NCBI RefSeq assembly: GCF_002849615.1
Contig: NZ_PDNV01000002.1
Span: 1 to 64,000, forward strand
DNA length: 64,000 nt
Direction: 5' to 3'
Source: Pollutimonas nitritireducens
GTDB lineage: Bacteria > Pseudomonadota > Gammaproteobacteria > Burkholderiales > Burkholderiaceae_B
A program made the translations under genes and the position numbers. The notes beneath the pieces were generated by a model that had not been told where the DNA came from, did not search any database, and saw only the letters and a list, made by a program, of their open reading frames with translations. Positions 8,684 through 18,001 of the stretch are shown here, piece after piece. The first letter of the stretch is position 1. The number at the start of each line of letters is the position of its first letter.

Positions 8684-9829
8684 TTAACGCTCCATGAGGA
8701 CTTCCGTATAAAGTTCCACGTACCGGCCAGCCACCCGGGGCCAACTGTGGCGGTCCACAACTTGGCCACCGCCCCGGACCAGATGTTCGCGCCATGCCGC
8801 GTCATCGCTGATTTTCAGGACCATCTGCGCCAGTTGGTCGGCATCTTCCGGGTGCTTCAAGAGGACGGCCTCGTGCCCATCGCGCACATACTGGGCGAAA
8901 CCACACCATGGTTCAGGGCTCAGGATGACGGGCAGGCCGAATGACATGGCTTCCAGCGGCGCCATGCCGAAGCTATCGTTCAAGGTCGGATGCACGTAAA
9001 TGTCCGCCGCCGAATAATAGGGCGACACATCAGGCGTTTCTTCCACCAACCGTATACGGTCTTCCAGCGAACTAAACGCTGCGGATCGATGTATGTATTC
9101 CCGAGTGCTCGCATTGCCGCCGACAACCAGCAGCTTGAAATGTTCCGGGAGTTTTTGGAGTGCCTTCAATACGGTGGGCAAGCCCTTGCGTAGTGGGTTG
9201 CGGGCAACCAGCAGGCATACACAATCATCCAGTGTCCAGCCCATGGCGTTCCGGACTTCTTCCCTATCGGCAACGGAAAGGTTCTGCGGGCGGGTAACTC
9301 CTGGTGGAATGACGGGGCAGGAAAATCCGGCACCATAGGCCTGGCGCAGTTGCTCTGCAATAAGGCCTGAAACTGCCACTGTACGATGCGCCGGCCGGGG
9401 TCTCACACGCCTTGCCTCCAGGCTCAGATACGTATTGACGCGCAGACTGACGTACGAAAGCAGCTTCTTTATTGTAGGCAGCGGACGGACACGCCAGTTA
9501 TATCGCACCGGTGTGACATGGACCACTTCTATGTCGCCACACCATCCATTCATGTGCGAATGAACAATATCGTAGTTGTGGCGGGTGGCCATACGGGCCC
9601 GCCACGCAAAAATCAGTACACGGATCCAGCTTGGCCAGCGAGACCATGAGCGCAGAGGCACGAAAGGCAATCGCAAATCGCACGCGTCATCGTATTCGCG
9701 TGCATACACAGTGATGTCGTGATCCCGTACCAGCTCGCGCATCAAGGCGACACCATAAGCTTCGGCGCCGCCAAAACGATTACCGAATCGATCTACTACA
9801 AAAGCTATTCTGAGTCTCTGCGTCGGCAT
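8684..9829 (-). CDS. Glycosyltransferase family 4 (GT-B)
   Basis: A 381-aa GT4 protein. The N-terminal GGAEAY motif marks the acceptor side. In the C-terminal half, NDSFGMAPLEAMSFGLPVI carries the EX7E-like donor-binding region and VARNPLRKGLPTV the phosphate-binding loop. It is the last gene of the minus-strand glycan cluster, 41 bp after a deacetylase gene. A start at 9910 would overlap that deacetylase by 40 bp; the ATG at 9829 gives the usual GT-B beginning (QRLRIAFVVDRFG), though I see no strong ribosome site. Donor and acceptor sugars cannot be told from sequence. LPS core or another surface glycan is the likely product. Confidence 0.8.
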   Translation of the reverse strand: MPTQRLRIAFVVDRFGNRFGGAEAYGVALMRELVRDHDITVYAREYDDACDLRLPFVPLRSWSRWPSWIRVLIFAWRARMATRHNYDIVHSHMNGWCGDIEVVHVTPVRYNWRVRPLPTIKKLLSYVSLRVNTYLSLEARRVRPRPAHRTVAVSGLIAEQLRQAYGAGFSCPVIPPGVTRPQNLSVADREEVRNAMGWTLDDCVCLLVARNPLRKGLPTVLKALQKLPEHFKLLVVGGNASTREYIHRSAAFSSLEDRIRLVEETPDVSPYYSAADIYVHPTLNDSFGMAPLEAMSFGLPVILSPEPWCGFAQYVRDGHEAVLLKHPEDADQLAQMVLKISDDAAWREHLVRGGGQVVDRHSWPRVAGRYVELYTEVLMER

Positions 9830-9870
9830 AGGCGTGCAATCAGTGTGAATAAAAGCCACTTGGGCCGGGC

Positions 9871-10593
9871 CTAAGCGTTGCGTCGTTTCTCTTCGAGCCG
9901 CGTCATGCATTTCTGGAGAAAGCGAAAGATATTGGTGGATCTTGCCACCGTTACCCGTGGCAAACCATAGATATCGTCGGAGGAGTTGGCCAAGCCACCC
10001 TGCGTCGTAGTGGCATTGAGATAGCCGGCATTGCGCACCATGGCGCGCAGTTCCGGGGTCTCTCCACCATAGGGGTAGCAGAAGGCCGTAACCTCTGCGG
10101 CAATGGCGTCTTGCAGTTCATGCCGAGACTGCCGGATCTGCTGATCGGCAAGCTCCGGAGAAAGCTTGGGCAAATAGGGATGGTCCAGCGTATGCGAGCC
10201 GACCTCCATGCCGGCAGTTGCCCACGCCCGCATTTCATCGACCGACATGAGGTCGGAATGGGCTATGCCTTTCTCCCGGTCCCATACATTGCCGCCGCCC
10301 AGTTGTCGGGCGACGAAATAATTAGTGGCGGTAAAGCCCTGCTGCACCAGTATCGGCAAGGCATGCTGATAGACATTGCGGTAGCCGTCGTCGAATGTTA
10401 TGCCCACCACTTTGCCTTGGCGCTCGCCACTTAAATAAGGCATGAGGCCGCGCATGGAAAGGCCCCGATAACCGAAGCGCCGCAGCCATGTCATTTGCCG
10501 TCGGAAATCTGCGGGGTGGACGATAAGACTGCGATAGGGCGTGCCTTTGGGTGCGGGCTGCCCTATCTGGTGGTACATGAGGATAGGTATCAT
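9871..10593 (-). CDS. Polysaccharide deacetylase (NodB fold, carbohydrate esterase 4)
   Basis: A 240-aa metal-dependent deacetylase. The NodB motif 1 TFDDGY is at 66-71, giving the catalytic base Asp and the metal-binding Asp. Motif 2 SHTLDHP gives metal ligands His134 and His138. The FCYPYGGE segment corresponds to motif 3. There is no signal peptide, so it probably works in the cytoplasm on a lipid-linked glycan rather than on peptidoglycan. It is flanked by two GT4 genes, 8 bp after the upstream one, which points to N-deacetylation of a HexNAc residue during surface-glycan assembly. It is a different protein from the second deacetylase of the cluster. Confidence 0.85.
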   Translation of the reverse strand: MIPILMYHQIGQPAPKGTPYRSLIVHPADFRRQMTWLRRFGYRGLSMRGLMPYLSGERQGKVVGITFDDGYRNVYQHALPILVQQGFTATNYFVARQLGGGNVWDREKGIAHSDLMSVDEMRAWATAGMEVGSHTLDHPYLPKLSPELADQQIRQSRHELQDAIAAEVTAFCYPYGGETPELRAMVRNAGYLNATTTQGGLANSSDDIYGLPRVTVARSTNIFRFLQKCMTRLEEKRRNA

Positions 10594-10601
10594 GCAAACG
10601 A

Positions 10602-11738
10602 TTATATCGGCGCGGGCAGCTTCCGTACCAAATCTCGAGCCTGTTCATAGACCTTTTTGGTGCCTTCCAGAAAGCTGGGCGTGGAGAATACCTGCTCCAC
10701 CCGCGTGCGCGCTGATTGTCCCATTTCCGATAGGCAAGAAGGGTCAGCGGATACCTGGTTCAATAGCCGGACCAACGCATCAACGTCACCGGCTGGCACC
10801 ACCCACCCATCGAGCCCATCTCGAACGTTTTCTGGCAGGCCGCCGGCGTCCGAAACCAGCGCTGGCAAGCCCATAGCCATGGTCTCGCAGCTGGCATAGG
10901 AGGCTGCTTCACGATATGAAAGTACAAAGCCGATATCGCAAGCAGCCAGGACCGTGCGCACATCCTTGACCAAGCCTGGAAACACGAGTTGGTTCTGCAA
11001 ACCGAGAAGCGCTACCTTGTCCAGCATTTCTTGCGAGGGTGGATCACCGGCAACCACCATGCGGAAACGGCTGCGACAGTCCGGGTCCAGACGCGAGATC
11101 GCCTCCGCAAGAACCAGCCATCCTTTGTTGTAATCAGTCCCACCTATGCTGCGTAATACCACCACAGCATCGCTCAGCGTTCCGAATAATTGCTGCCTGC
11201 AGTCATGCTTCACAGATGCAGTAACCGGCCGCAAGGAATCAATATCGATTCCGTTCCGAACAACATGAATGGGGTGACGCCTGTAATTCGATTCTGACAA
11301 CATCCGTGCAACGTAATCGCAGACCGCAATGGATATGTGGGTACCAAACTTGGCGCGCAAGCGATGCCCTAAACTGGAAACCGGATTGGTATTGTGCTTG
11401 GTCCAGACAATTGCAGGACGATGTCGCAATCCTAGGCTGGCTAACATAATATGGCGGTGATCGGCCCCCCCATTTACATGAATGATATCGAAGCGCTCCT
11501 GTTTCAGAAACCTTCGCAGAAGCCTGACTTCACTGAATAAAGAAAGCGGCCTGGAAGTGTAGAGCCCAGGCAACACGCGGACTCCCGGCAGGCCGGCCGC
11601 GTACCTGTAAAGTCGCCCTGTCGGGGGTGCCGCAATGGTGAGATCGGCGTCGTCTTTCAGCCCTTTCAACAGACTCATGACGTAAGTGACATGGCCGCCA
11701 CCATTTCCATGGTGTATGTCGGTGATCAGGATTTTCAT
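10602..11738 (-). CDS. Glycosyltransferase family 4 (GT-B)
   Basis: A 378-aa GT4 enzyme beginning MKILITDIHHGNGGGHVTYV, the Gly-rich acceptor loop of GT-B enzymes. The donor side shows REAASYASCETMAMGLP, a clear EX7E motif. It lies 41 bp after the GT2 gene and 8 bp before a deacetylase gene in the same direction. The likely role is transfer of a sugar to LPS core or a related glycan; donor and linkage are unknown. Confidence 0.85.
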   Translation of the reverse strand: MKILITDIHHGNGGGHVTYVMSLLKGLKDDADLTIAAPPTGRLYRYAAGLPGVRVLPGLYTSRPLSLFSEVRLLRRFLKQERFDIIHVNGGADHRHIMLASLGLRHRPAIVWTKHNTNPVSSLGHRLRAKFGTHISIAVCDYVARMLSESNYRRHPIHVVRNGIDIDSLRPVTASVKHDCRQQLFGTLSDAVVVLRSIGGTDYNKGWLVLAEAISRLDPDCRSRFRMVVAGDPPSQEMLDKVALLGLQNQLVFPGLVKDVRTVLAACDIGFVLSYREAASYASCETMAMGLPALVSDAGGLPENVRDGLDGWVVPAGDVDALVRLLNQVSADPSCLSEMGQSARTRVEQVFSTPSFLEGTKKVYEQARDLVRKLPAPI

Positions 11739-11779
11739 CGTGGGCCCGCAGCATCCTACAATGGCGAGCCCTCATGGAC

Positions 11780-12541
11780 TTAGCCGTATCGTTGTTTATT
11801 TTGTTTATTTAGCATCAGCAACTTATTGTAACGAAAAAAACTGCCAGCAGCGCCCATTGTTGCCAAAATGAAACCTTCCTTGCCATCGAGAAACCCGCGG
11901 CGGATCAGGTAAATTCGAATAAACGTCCATATGGCATGACCCGTGGCGCCCAGTACACTGGTCTGGCGTCCATTGGCGTGCATAATGCCTGCCGCCTCGG
12001 ATGAGTAATGATTGATCTTCGCGATGAACGATTCGAAGTCGGCATAGGGGTAATGCAGAAAATGATTTTTCAGCGTCGAGACGGACGAGGCGGTCTGCAC
12101 ACTTTCGTGTACCGCTACGTCTTTAAAGCGCGCGGTACCACGCTTGAACAGGCGTAATACGTGATCTGGCCACCAGCCGCTATGGCGAATCCAACGCCCG
12201 CAAAAGTTGGAAAGCCGTGCAATCTTGTAGGCTTCGGAACGGGGGGCTGCGAGTTCTTTTTGTATCTCGAGTGCCAATTCCGGCGTCACCCGTTCGTCGG
12301 CGTCGATGGACAACACCCAGGTGCCACTGGCCAGGTCCAGCGCCCTGTTTTTTTGTTGGCCAAATCCGGGCCAGTCGCTGGTCACACTGACCTTGGCGCC
12401 TTTGGCCTGCGCTATTTCGCGCGTTCCATCGACGCTGCCGGAGTCGACCACAATGATTTCATCGGCAAAACTGACTGAATCGATACAGTCGGCAATATGT
12501 GCGGACTCGTTCTTGGTAATGATGATGACAGACAGAGTCAT
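11780..12541 (-). CDS. Glycosyltransferase family 2, WaaE/KdtX-like
   Basis: A 253-aa GT-A enzyme starting MTLSVIIITKNESAHI, as in the WaaE/KdtX group that adds a beta-linked glucose to inner-core heptose. VVDSGSVDGT and the DXD motif in SIDADERV (Asp80, Asp82) bind the nucleotide sugar. FCGRWIRHSGWWPDHVLRLF is a hallmark block of this subgroup. The C terminus is basic with a hydrophobic stretch. The ATG at 12541 overlaps the stop of the upstream deacetylase as ATGA, fixing the start and implying translational coupling. The precise acceptor is inferred from the family only. Confidence 0.85.
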   Translation of the reverse strand: MTLSVIIITKNESAHIADCIDSVSFADEIIVVDSGSVDGTREIAQAKGAKVSVTSDWPGFGQQKNRALDLASGTWVLSIDADERVTPELALEIQKELAAPRSEAYKIARLSNFCGRWIRHSGWWPDHVLRLFKRGTARFKDVAVHESVQTASSVSTLKNHFLHYPYADFESFIAKINHYSSEAAGIMHANGRQTSVLGATGHAIWTFIRIYLIRRGFLDGKEGFILATMGAAGSFFRYNKLLMLNKQNKQRYG

Positions 12542-13380
12542 GCGCCCTTCTTGCGCAGGCCGCGTTTCCATAGCTTCCACTTATTGAACAATGGTCCGAT
12601 GACAGGATGGCTTGCAACCTGGATGCGGCGCCCTACCGAGTTGCCCGACGTATTGCGAACCGCGAAGCGATAAATGTGTGCGGGGTCCGTGCCGGCCCGA
12701 TTCTGTCCAAAAGCCTTGGTCGTATAGAGATAACGAAATCCCGCCGCTTGGGCCAGCCGACTGTATTCGGCATCGAAGTAGCCCTGGGGCCAGCAGAAAT
12801 GCTGGGACACCTCGCCAAGGTTTTCCACCAGGGCCGCACGGCTTGCGGCAAGCTCTTGGGTCATATGCTGGTTTTTCTCCGACGGCGTCGTTTGGTCCCA
12901 GCGGGTGTGCGTATGCGTGTGACTGTGAAACTCGACGACGCCGTCAGCGCGCATGGCCTTTATTTCACTCCAGCGCAATATGACCTCGTCGCTGCGGCCA
13001 GCTTCGATGCGTCGCTCGCATTCGCGATGCGAAGGCGTCTCGGGCAGTTCGCCCTGCCCCAGGCAATGCCGCGGCGGGCCGTCTTTTATCCAGGAAGTCA
13101 CCAGGAAAACGAGCGCGGTGTAGCCATACTTCTTAAGCAAGGGATAGGCGTACACCCAGTTGTCGAGATAGCCGTCGTCAAAGGTGATGAGAACGGACTT
13201 TGGGGGAACCGCTAGTCCATTCAGATGGCCCGCGAACTGATCGCTGGAAAGGGAACGGTAGCCACGGCGTTGCAGCCACTGCAATTGATTCTCGAAATTC
13301 GTCGTCGATACCGTGATCATGCCATCGACAGGAGAGACATGGTGATACATCAGTACCGGCACCGTCTGCGCACACCTCAT
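12538..13380 (-). CDS. Polysaccharide deacetylase (NodB fold, carbohydrate esterase 4)
   Basis: A 280-aa NodB-type deacetylase. Motif 1 TFDDGY is at 66-71. Motif 2 lies in FHSHTHTHTRW (His154 and neighbours), an unusually His-rich version. FCWPQGYFD corresponds to motif 3. No signal peptide is seen, which fits action on a cytoplasmic lipid-linked sugar. The ATG at 13380 overlaps the upstream GT4 stop as ATGA, and its own stop overlaps the GT2 start as ATGA. Compared with the first deacetylase it carries an extra Cys/Glu-rich insertion at about 105-130. It probably removes an acetyl group from a hexosamine in LPS core or a related glycan. Confidence 0.85.
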   Translation of the reverse strand: MRCAQTVPVLMYHHVSPVDGMITVSTTNFENQLQWLQRRGYRSLSSDQFAGHLNGLAVPPKSVLITFDDGYLDNWVYAYPLLKKYGYTALVFLVTSWIKDGPPRHCLGQGELPETPSHRECERRIEAGRSDEVILRWSEIKAMRADGVVEFHSHTHTHTRWDQTTPSEKNQHMTQELAASRAALVENLGEVSQHFCWPQGYFDAEYSRLAQAAGFRYLYTTKAFGQNRAGTDPAHIYRFAVRNTSGNSVGRRIQVASHPVIGPLFNKWKLWKRGLRKKGA

Positions 13381-14477
13381 GATGTCCGTTCCTTCAGCCA
13401 ACGCACGTAATTGTTTTCAGCATGCTCGGCCATGGACTCTGCGCTGAACCGGCGCTCGACCCTGCAGAACATCAGGCCGGCCTCACCCATCTTGCGGCGC
13501 AGTGCGGGATCGTCGATAAGTTGCTTCAGCGCCTGAGTCATTGCGGGTTGGTCATCCAGCGGCACCAGAAAGCCGTTGATGCCGTCACGCACCATTTCGG
13601 GAACGCCATCTACTTTTGTACCGACCACCGGCAGTCCGGCAGCGCCGGCCTCGATGAATACCGTGCCCGACGCCTCTTCGCGAGTTGCCAGCGCAAATAC
13701 ATCAAAGCCGGCCAGCAAATTAGGGACGTCCTGGCGCGCGCCCAGCAGATGCACCCGCTTCCCCAGGCCTTTGTCGGCGACATAGGCCTGTACTTCTTCG
13801 AACACGGGGGATCCACCGCCCACAAATACCAAATGCACGTTGGGCCGTTCACGGATGAGCGGCTCCATGGCGTCGACGAGGTCGCGATGTCCCTTCTGCG
13901 CGCGCATCACTGCCACGCAGCCGACGACAATATCGTTCTGCGCCAGATGAAGTTCCTGTCGAAGCGTCGATTGTTCCGGTACAGTCTGCAAGTCCACGGC
14001 CGGATACAGGGTAGCGACGTGCTCGGGACGAACGCCACGGGAAATCAAGTGCTTGCGCACGAAGTCGCTGGCCGCGGTAACGCGATGCGGAATGATCGTA
14101 TACGACAATAGTGAACCCACCTTCTTGGCCAGATGGCGGGTACGTACGATGAGGGGCGTGCCCGCCAGGCGTGCAGCGCACCCAGCCAGTATCGTATCGC
14201 GCCGGCTGTGCGTATTCAGGACATCAAAGCGGCCCTTCCTAAGTATCTGCCGGATTTTGATGACACCTTTGACGAAGTTGACCGCGCCATCCATGTACGC
14301 GGTGTGGACGGTGAATCCCTCGTCCCGCAGCCGCTGCGCGAGCTTGGCGTGGGGTTGGCAGACGGCTTCCAGATAATGGCCACGCTCGCGCATAGCGATC
14401 ATCATCCTTAAAATATACTGTTCCTGGCCGCCAAAACTTGTGGCAGCTTCGGAATGCAAAATGCGCAATGGTGTCAT
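13377..14477 (-). CDS. Glycosyltransferase family 4 (GT-B)
   Basis: A 366-aa GT4 enzyme beginning MTPLRILHSEAATSFGGQEQYI, with the Gly-rich acceptor loop in SFGGQEQ. The donor region has REEASGTVFIEAGAAGLPVV (EX7E) and the loop VAVMRAQKGH. The start at 14477 overlaps the dnaE stop as ATGA, so its translation is probably coupled to dnaE; the frame extended to 14582 would sit inside dnaE. It is the first glycan gene of the cluster after dnaE. Confidence 0.87.
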   Translation of the reverse strand: MTPLRILHSEAATSFGGQEQYILRMMIAMRERGHYLEAVCQPHAKLAQRLRDEGFTVHTAYMDGAVNFVKGVIKIRQILRKGRFDVLNTHSRRDTILAGCAARLAGTPLIVRTRHLAKKVGSLLSYTIIPHRVTAASDFVRKHLISRGVRPEHVATLYPAVDLQTVPEQSTLRQELHLAQNDIVVGCVAVMRAQKGHRDLVDAMEPLIRERPNVHLVFVGGGSPVFEEVQAYVADKGLGKRVHLLGARQDVPNLLAGFDVFALATREEASGTVFIEAGAAGLPVVGTKVDGVPEMVRDGINGFLVPLDDQPAMTQALKQLIDDPALRRKMGEAGLMFCRVERRFSAESMAEHAENNYVRWLKERTS

Positions 14478-17400
14478 AAGTAGTTGATCTCCACGCCGTC
14501 GGGTTCCGCCCAGGCGGCAAGCTGTTCCAGCATGGTATCGGCCATGCGCACGCGCCACTCTTCGCCCAGACGTACGGTGCATTGAAACTCGTTGCGCTTG
14601 AGCCGCAATTCAACTGGTATGCCGGGCACGCCGTTCTCGGGTTCCGCGCGGAACGGGTTCAACAGCTGACGCAGCCGCTGCGCGTCGGCACTGCCATTGA
14701 GTGTGACACGCAAGCTCCGCGCACGTGCCTCACGAGCCAATTGCAGGTCGAATACGGACTCGGCCGATACACGCAGCCCACCGGAATAATCATCGTTGCT
14801 GACCTTGCCCTGGATGATGACAAGCCGGTCCTCTTTGAGACGGTTCCGGTGTTGCTCGTACAGCTCGTTGAAAATGGCCACTTCGACCTGAGCCGACCCG
14901 TCATCCAGCAAGGCATAGAGCATCCTGCCCCGGCGCGTCATCTTGGGCCGCACCGACGACAACACGCCCGCAAACCATTGCAGGCTTCGTGACGGCTCGA
15001 GACGGGCCAGCGGTTGCGGTGCGAAACGTCGCACCTCATCGCGCCAGGCATCAAAGAGATGGCCACTAAAGAAAAAACCCAGCGCCGCCTTTTCTTCCGT
15101 CAGCCGCGTCTGAAGATCCCACGGCGAGACCTTGGCCAATTCGCCTTCGACAATGTCGTTGGCATCGTCTGCAAACAGGGAAACCTGGTTGGCGCTGCGC
15201 TCTGCCTGCTCGGCGGCCTCCATGGCGCTTCCCACCGTCGCCAGCAAGGCGGCACGGTTCTCTTCGATCTGGTCAAAAGCGCCCGCTCGGATCAGCGCTT
15301 CGATGCTACGGCGGTTTACGGAATGCCGATCGATGCGGCGGCAGAAGTCGAACAGGCTGACGAAGGGTCCCGCTTCCTGGCGCGCCTTGATAATGGCTTC
15401 GACAGCGCCCTGCCCAGTGCCCTTGACCGCGCCAAGCCCAAAACGCATGGTGCGTGGCGGCAGCCCTTTTGCCGAGTGCTCGTCGATGACAGGTTCGAAC
15501 CGGTAGGCCGACGCATTGACGTCAGGAGGCAATACCCGTACATCGTTGGCCAGCGCATCCTTCCAGAAAATCTGGACCTTGTCGGTGTCGTCCATATCGG
15601 AAGACAGGGTGGCAGCAATAAACTCGGCCGGGTGATAGGCTTTGAGCCAGGCAGTCTGGTAGGCAATCAGCGCATAGGCGGCGGAGTGGCTCTTGTTGAA
15701 CCCATATCCCGCAAACTTTTCCATCAGGTCGAACAGTTTGACGGCAAGCTCTGCCGCATAGCCTTTTTCGACCGCTCCTTTCTCGAAGATGGCCCGATGC
15801 TCGGCCATTTCCTCGGCCTTCTTCTTGCCCATGGCGCGTCGCAGGAGGTCGGCGCCGCCCAAGGAGTATCCGCCTATGATCTGCGAGATGAGCATGACCT
15901 GCTCTTGGTACACAATGACACCATAGGTGCTTTTGAGTACCGGTTCCAGGTCCTTGTGGAAATAATCGACCTCGGCGCGCCCATGCTTGCGATTGACGAA
16001 GTCGACCACCATACCCGATTCAAGCGGCCCGGGACGATACAGGGCCAGCACCGCGATGACGTCCTCGAATGTATTGGGCTTTAGATTCTTGAGCAACTCT
16101 TTCATGCCGCGCGATTCGAGCTGGAACACCGCCGTGGTGTTGCCCTCGCTGAGCAGCTTGTAAGCCCGCAAGTCGTCGAGCTTGAGCGCCATGATGTCGA
16201 AATCACGCTTGCTCTCGTTGAACTGGCGCACATAGCGCACCGCCCAGTCCAGAATAGTCAGGTTGCGCAAACCCAAAAAGTCGAATTTGACGAGACCAGC
16301 CGCCTCGACGTCGTCTTTGTCGAACTGTGAAACGGTATTGCTGTCGACACCCGGCTGGCAATACAGGGGGCAAAAATCCGTCAGCTTGCCGGGTGCAATC
16401 AGTACTCCGCCTGCATGCATGCCGATATTGCGGGTCAAGCCTTCAAGCGGACGTGCCAGGTCGATAAGCGCCCTGACCTCTTCATCCTGCTCGTACCGTT
16501 CCTTGAACGCCGGTTCTTCAGCTAGCGCACGGGAGAGCGTCCAGGGATCGGCCGGACTGAAGGGAATCATCTTGGACAGGCCATCGCACAGCATATAAGG
16601 CATTTCCAGCACACGGCCGACGTCGCGGACTACCGCCTTGGCGCCCAGCGTCCCGAACGTGGCGATCTGGCTTACAGCCTCTTTTCCGTACTTCTGCTTG
16701 ACGTAATCGATGACGCGTTCGCGATTGTCCTGGCAGAAGTCAATGTCGAAGTCGGGCATGGAAACCCGTTCCGGATTCAGGAACCGTTCAAAAAGCAGGT
16801 CGTAGCAAATGGGGTCAAGGTCGGTAATGCCCAGTGAATACGCGACCAGCGAACCTGCACCTGATCCGCGGCCCGGCCCTACTGGAACTCCGTTTTTCTT
16901 TCCCCAGTTGATAAAATCGGCAACGATCAGGAAGTAGCCTGAAAAGCCCATGCTGGTGATGGTCTTGCATTCCCATTGCAGGCGTTCGAGATATTGCGGA
17001 TAGCGTGCCTGGCGCTCGGTTTCGTCCGGAAACAACTGGGCCATGCGTACAGCCAGACCTTCTTCCGCCAGGTGACTCATGTAGTCATCCAGGGTGATCC
17101 CTTCCGGCGTAGGAAAGTCGGGCAAGTGCGGTTTGCCCAGAACCAGCGTCAGATTGCAGCGCTTGGCGATTTCGACGGAATTGGCCAGCGCCGAGGGCAC
17201 GTCGGCAAAGCGCAGCGCCATCTCGTGGCTGCTGAGCAGGTACTGGTCTTCGGTGAAACGCCGCACCCGCTTGGCATTGGCTAATTGCTCACCCTCCGCA
17301 ATACACACGCGGGCCTCGTGGGCGCGAAAATCGCTGCGCTGCACAAACTGCACAGGATGAGTCGCCACGACAGGCAGGCTGAGCTCGCCGGCCAGCCGCA

Positions 17401-17968
17401 TAGCCTGCTGTACGTAGGCTTCATCGCCATCGACCCCTGCACGCTGGAGTTCCACATAATAACTGCCGGGAAACGCCCTGGCCCAGCTTGCCGCAAGGAC
17501 GGCTGCCTCAGCCGGTTTGCCAGCATCGAGCATCTGGCCCACATCGCCCTGGCGGCCACCCGAAAGCATGATAAGGCCGTCTCTGCCCATAAGCCAGTCG
17601 CGGCGCACCTCGGCGCGACCCCGATACTGGTTCTCGAGCCAGGCTCGGCTGAGTATTTCGCAAAGTGCCAGATAGCCTTGTTGACTGCTGGCAAGCAGGA
17701 GCAGCCGGAATGGCTTTTCACGATCGACTTCGTTTTCCAGCCAGATATCGGCGCCCGCAATAGGCTTGAGGCCAGCCTTGCGGGCTGCCTTGTAAAACTT
17801 GATGAAACCGAACAAATTGCATAGGTCGGTGAGCGCCATGGCAGGCTGCCCATACTCGGCGGCTTTCGCGACAAGATCGGGGATGCGGCCAATACCATCC
17901 ACCACTGAAAACTCGGAGTGGATGCGCAGGTGTACAAATAGAGGAGATGAATTCGCTTCGGTCATCAT
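14474..17968 (-). CDS. dnaE: DNA polymerase III alpha subunit
   Basis: The replicative polymerase catalytic subunit, 1164 aa, close to the 1160 aa of E. coli DnaE. The N-terminal PHP domain starts FVHLRIHSEFSVVDG at about 11-25. The catalytic aspartates lie in PDFDIDFC at 405-412 (Asp406 and Asp408). The helix-hairpin-helix, OB-fold and C-terminal domains follow; the OB region is around SLQWFAGVLSSVRPKMTRRG. It is complete. Its stop codon overlaps the start of a GT4 gene by 4 bp, so it heads a minus-strand operon of surface-glycan genes, which is an odd mixture of functions. Confidence 0.97.
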   Translation of the reverse strand: MMTEANSSPLFVHLRIHSEFSVVDGIGRIPDLVAKAAEYGQPAMALTDLCNLFGFIKFYKAARKAGLKPIAGADIWLENEVDREKPFRLLLLASSQQGYLALCEILSRAWLENQYRGRAEVRRDWLMGRDGLIMLSGGRQGDVGQMLDAGKPAEAAVLAASWARAFPGSYYVELQRAGVDGDEAYVQQAMRLAGELSLPVVATHPVQFVQRSDFRAHEARVCIAEGEQLANAKRVRRFTEDQYLLSSHEMALRFADVPSALANSVEIAKRCNLTLVLGKPHLPDFPTPEGITLDDYMSHLAEEGLAVRMAQLFPDETERQARYPQYLERLQWECKTITSMGFSGYFLIVADFINWGKKNGVPVGPGRGSGAGSLVAYSLGITDLDPICYDLLFERFLNPERVSMPDFDIDFCQDNRERVIDYVKQKYGKEAVSQIATFGTLGAKAVVRDVGRVLEMPYMLCDGLSKMIPFSPADPWTLSRALAEEPAFKERYEQDEEVRALIDLARPLEGLTRNIGMHAGGVLIAPGKLTDFCPLYCQPGVDSNTVSQFDKDDVEAAGLVKFDFLGLRNLTILDWAVRYVRQFNESKRDFDIMALKLDDLRAYKLLSEGNTTAVFQLESRGMKELLKNLKPNTFEDVIAVLALYRPGPLESGMVVDFVNRKHGRAEVDYFHKDLEPVLKSTYGVIVYQEQVMLISQIIGGYSLGGADLLRRAMGKKKAEEMAEHRAIFEKGAVEKGYAAELAVKLFDLMEKFAGYGFNKSHSAAYALIAYQTAWLKAYHPAEFIAATLSSDMDDTDKVQIFWKDALANDVRVLPPDVNASAYRFEPVIDEHSAKGLPPRTMRFGLGAVKGTGQGAVEAIIKARQEAGPFVSLFDFCRRIDRHSVNRRSIEALIRAGAFDQIEENRAALLATVGSAMEAAEQAERSANQVSLFADDANDIVEGELAKVSPWDLQTRLTEEKAALGFFFSGHLFDAWRDEVRRFAPQPLARLEPSRSLQWFAGVLSSVRPKMTRRGRMLYALLDDGSAQVEVAIFNELYEQHRNRLKEDRLVIIQGKVSNDDYSGGLRVSAESVFDLQLAREARARSLRVTLNGSADAQRLRQLLNPFRAEPENGVPGIPVELRLKRNEFQCTVRLGEEWRVRMADTMLEQLAAWAEPDGVEINYL

Positions 17969-18001
17969 CGAATTGTACCCAGTGATCGACCCTCGCGCGC
18001 C

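Noticed and set aside
8591-8944. A 117-codon plus-strand frame
   Set aside because: It is mostly antisense to the GT4 gene at 8684-9829 and shows no family motif.
15014-16084. A 356-codon frame opposite dnaE
   Set aside because: It is a shadow of the intact dnaE gene, whose protein motifs are unambiguous.
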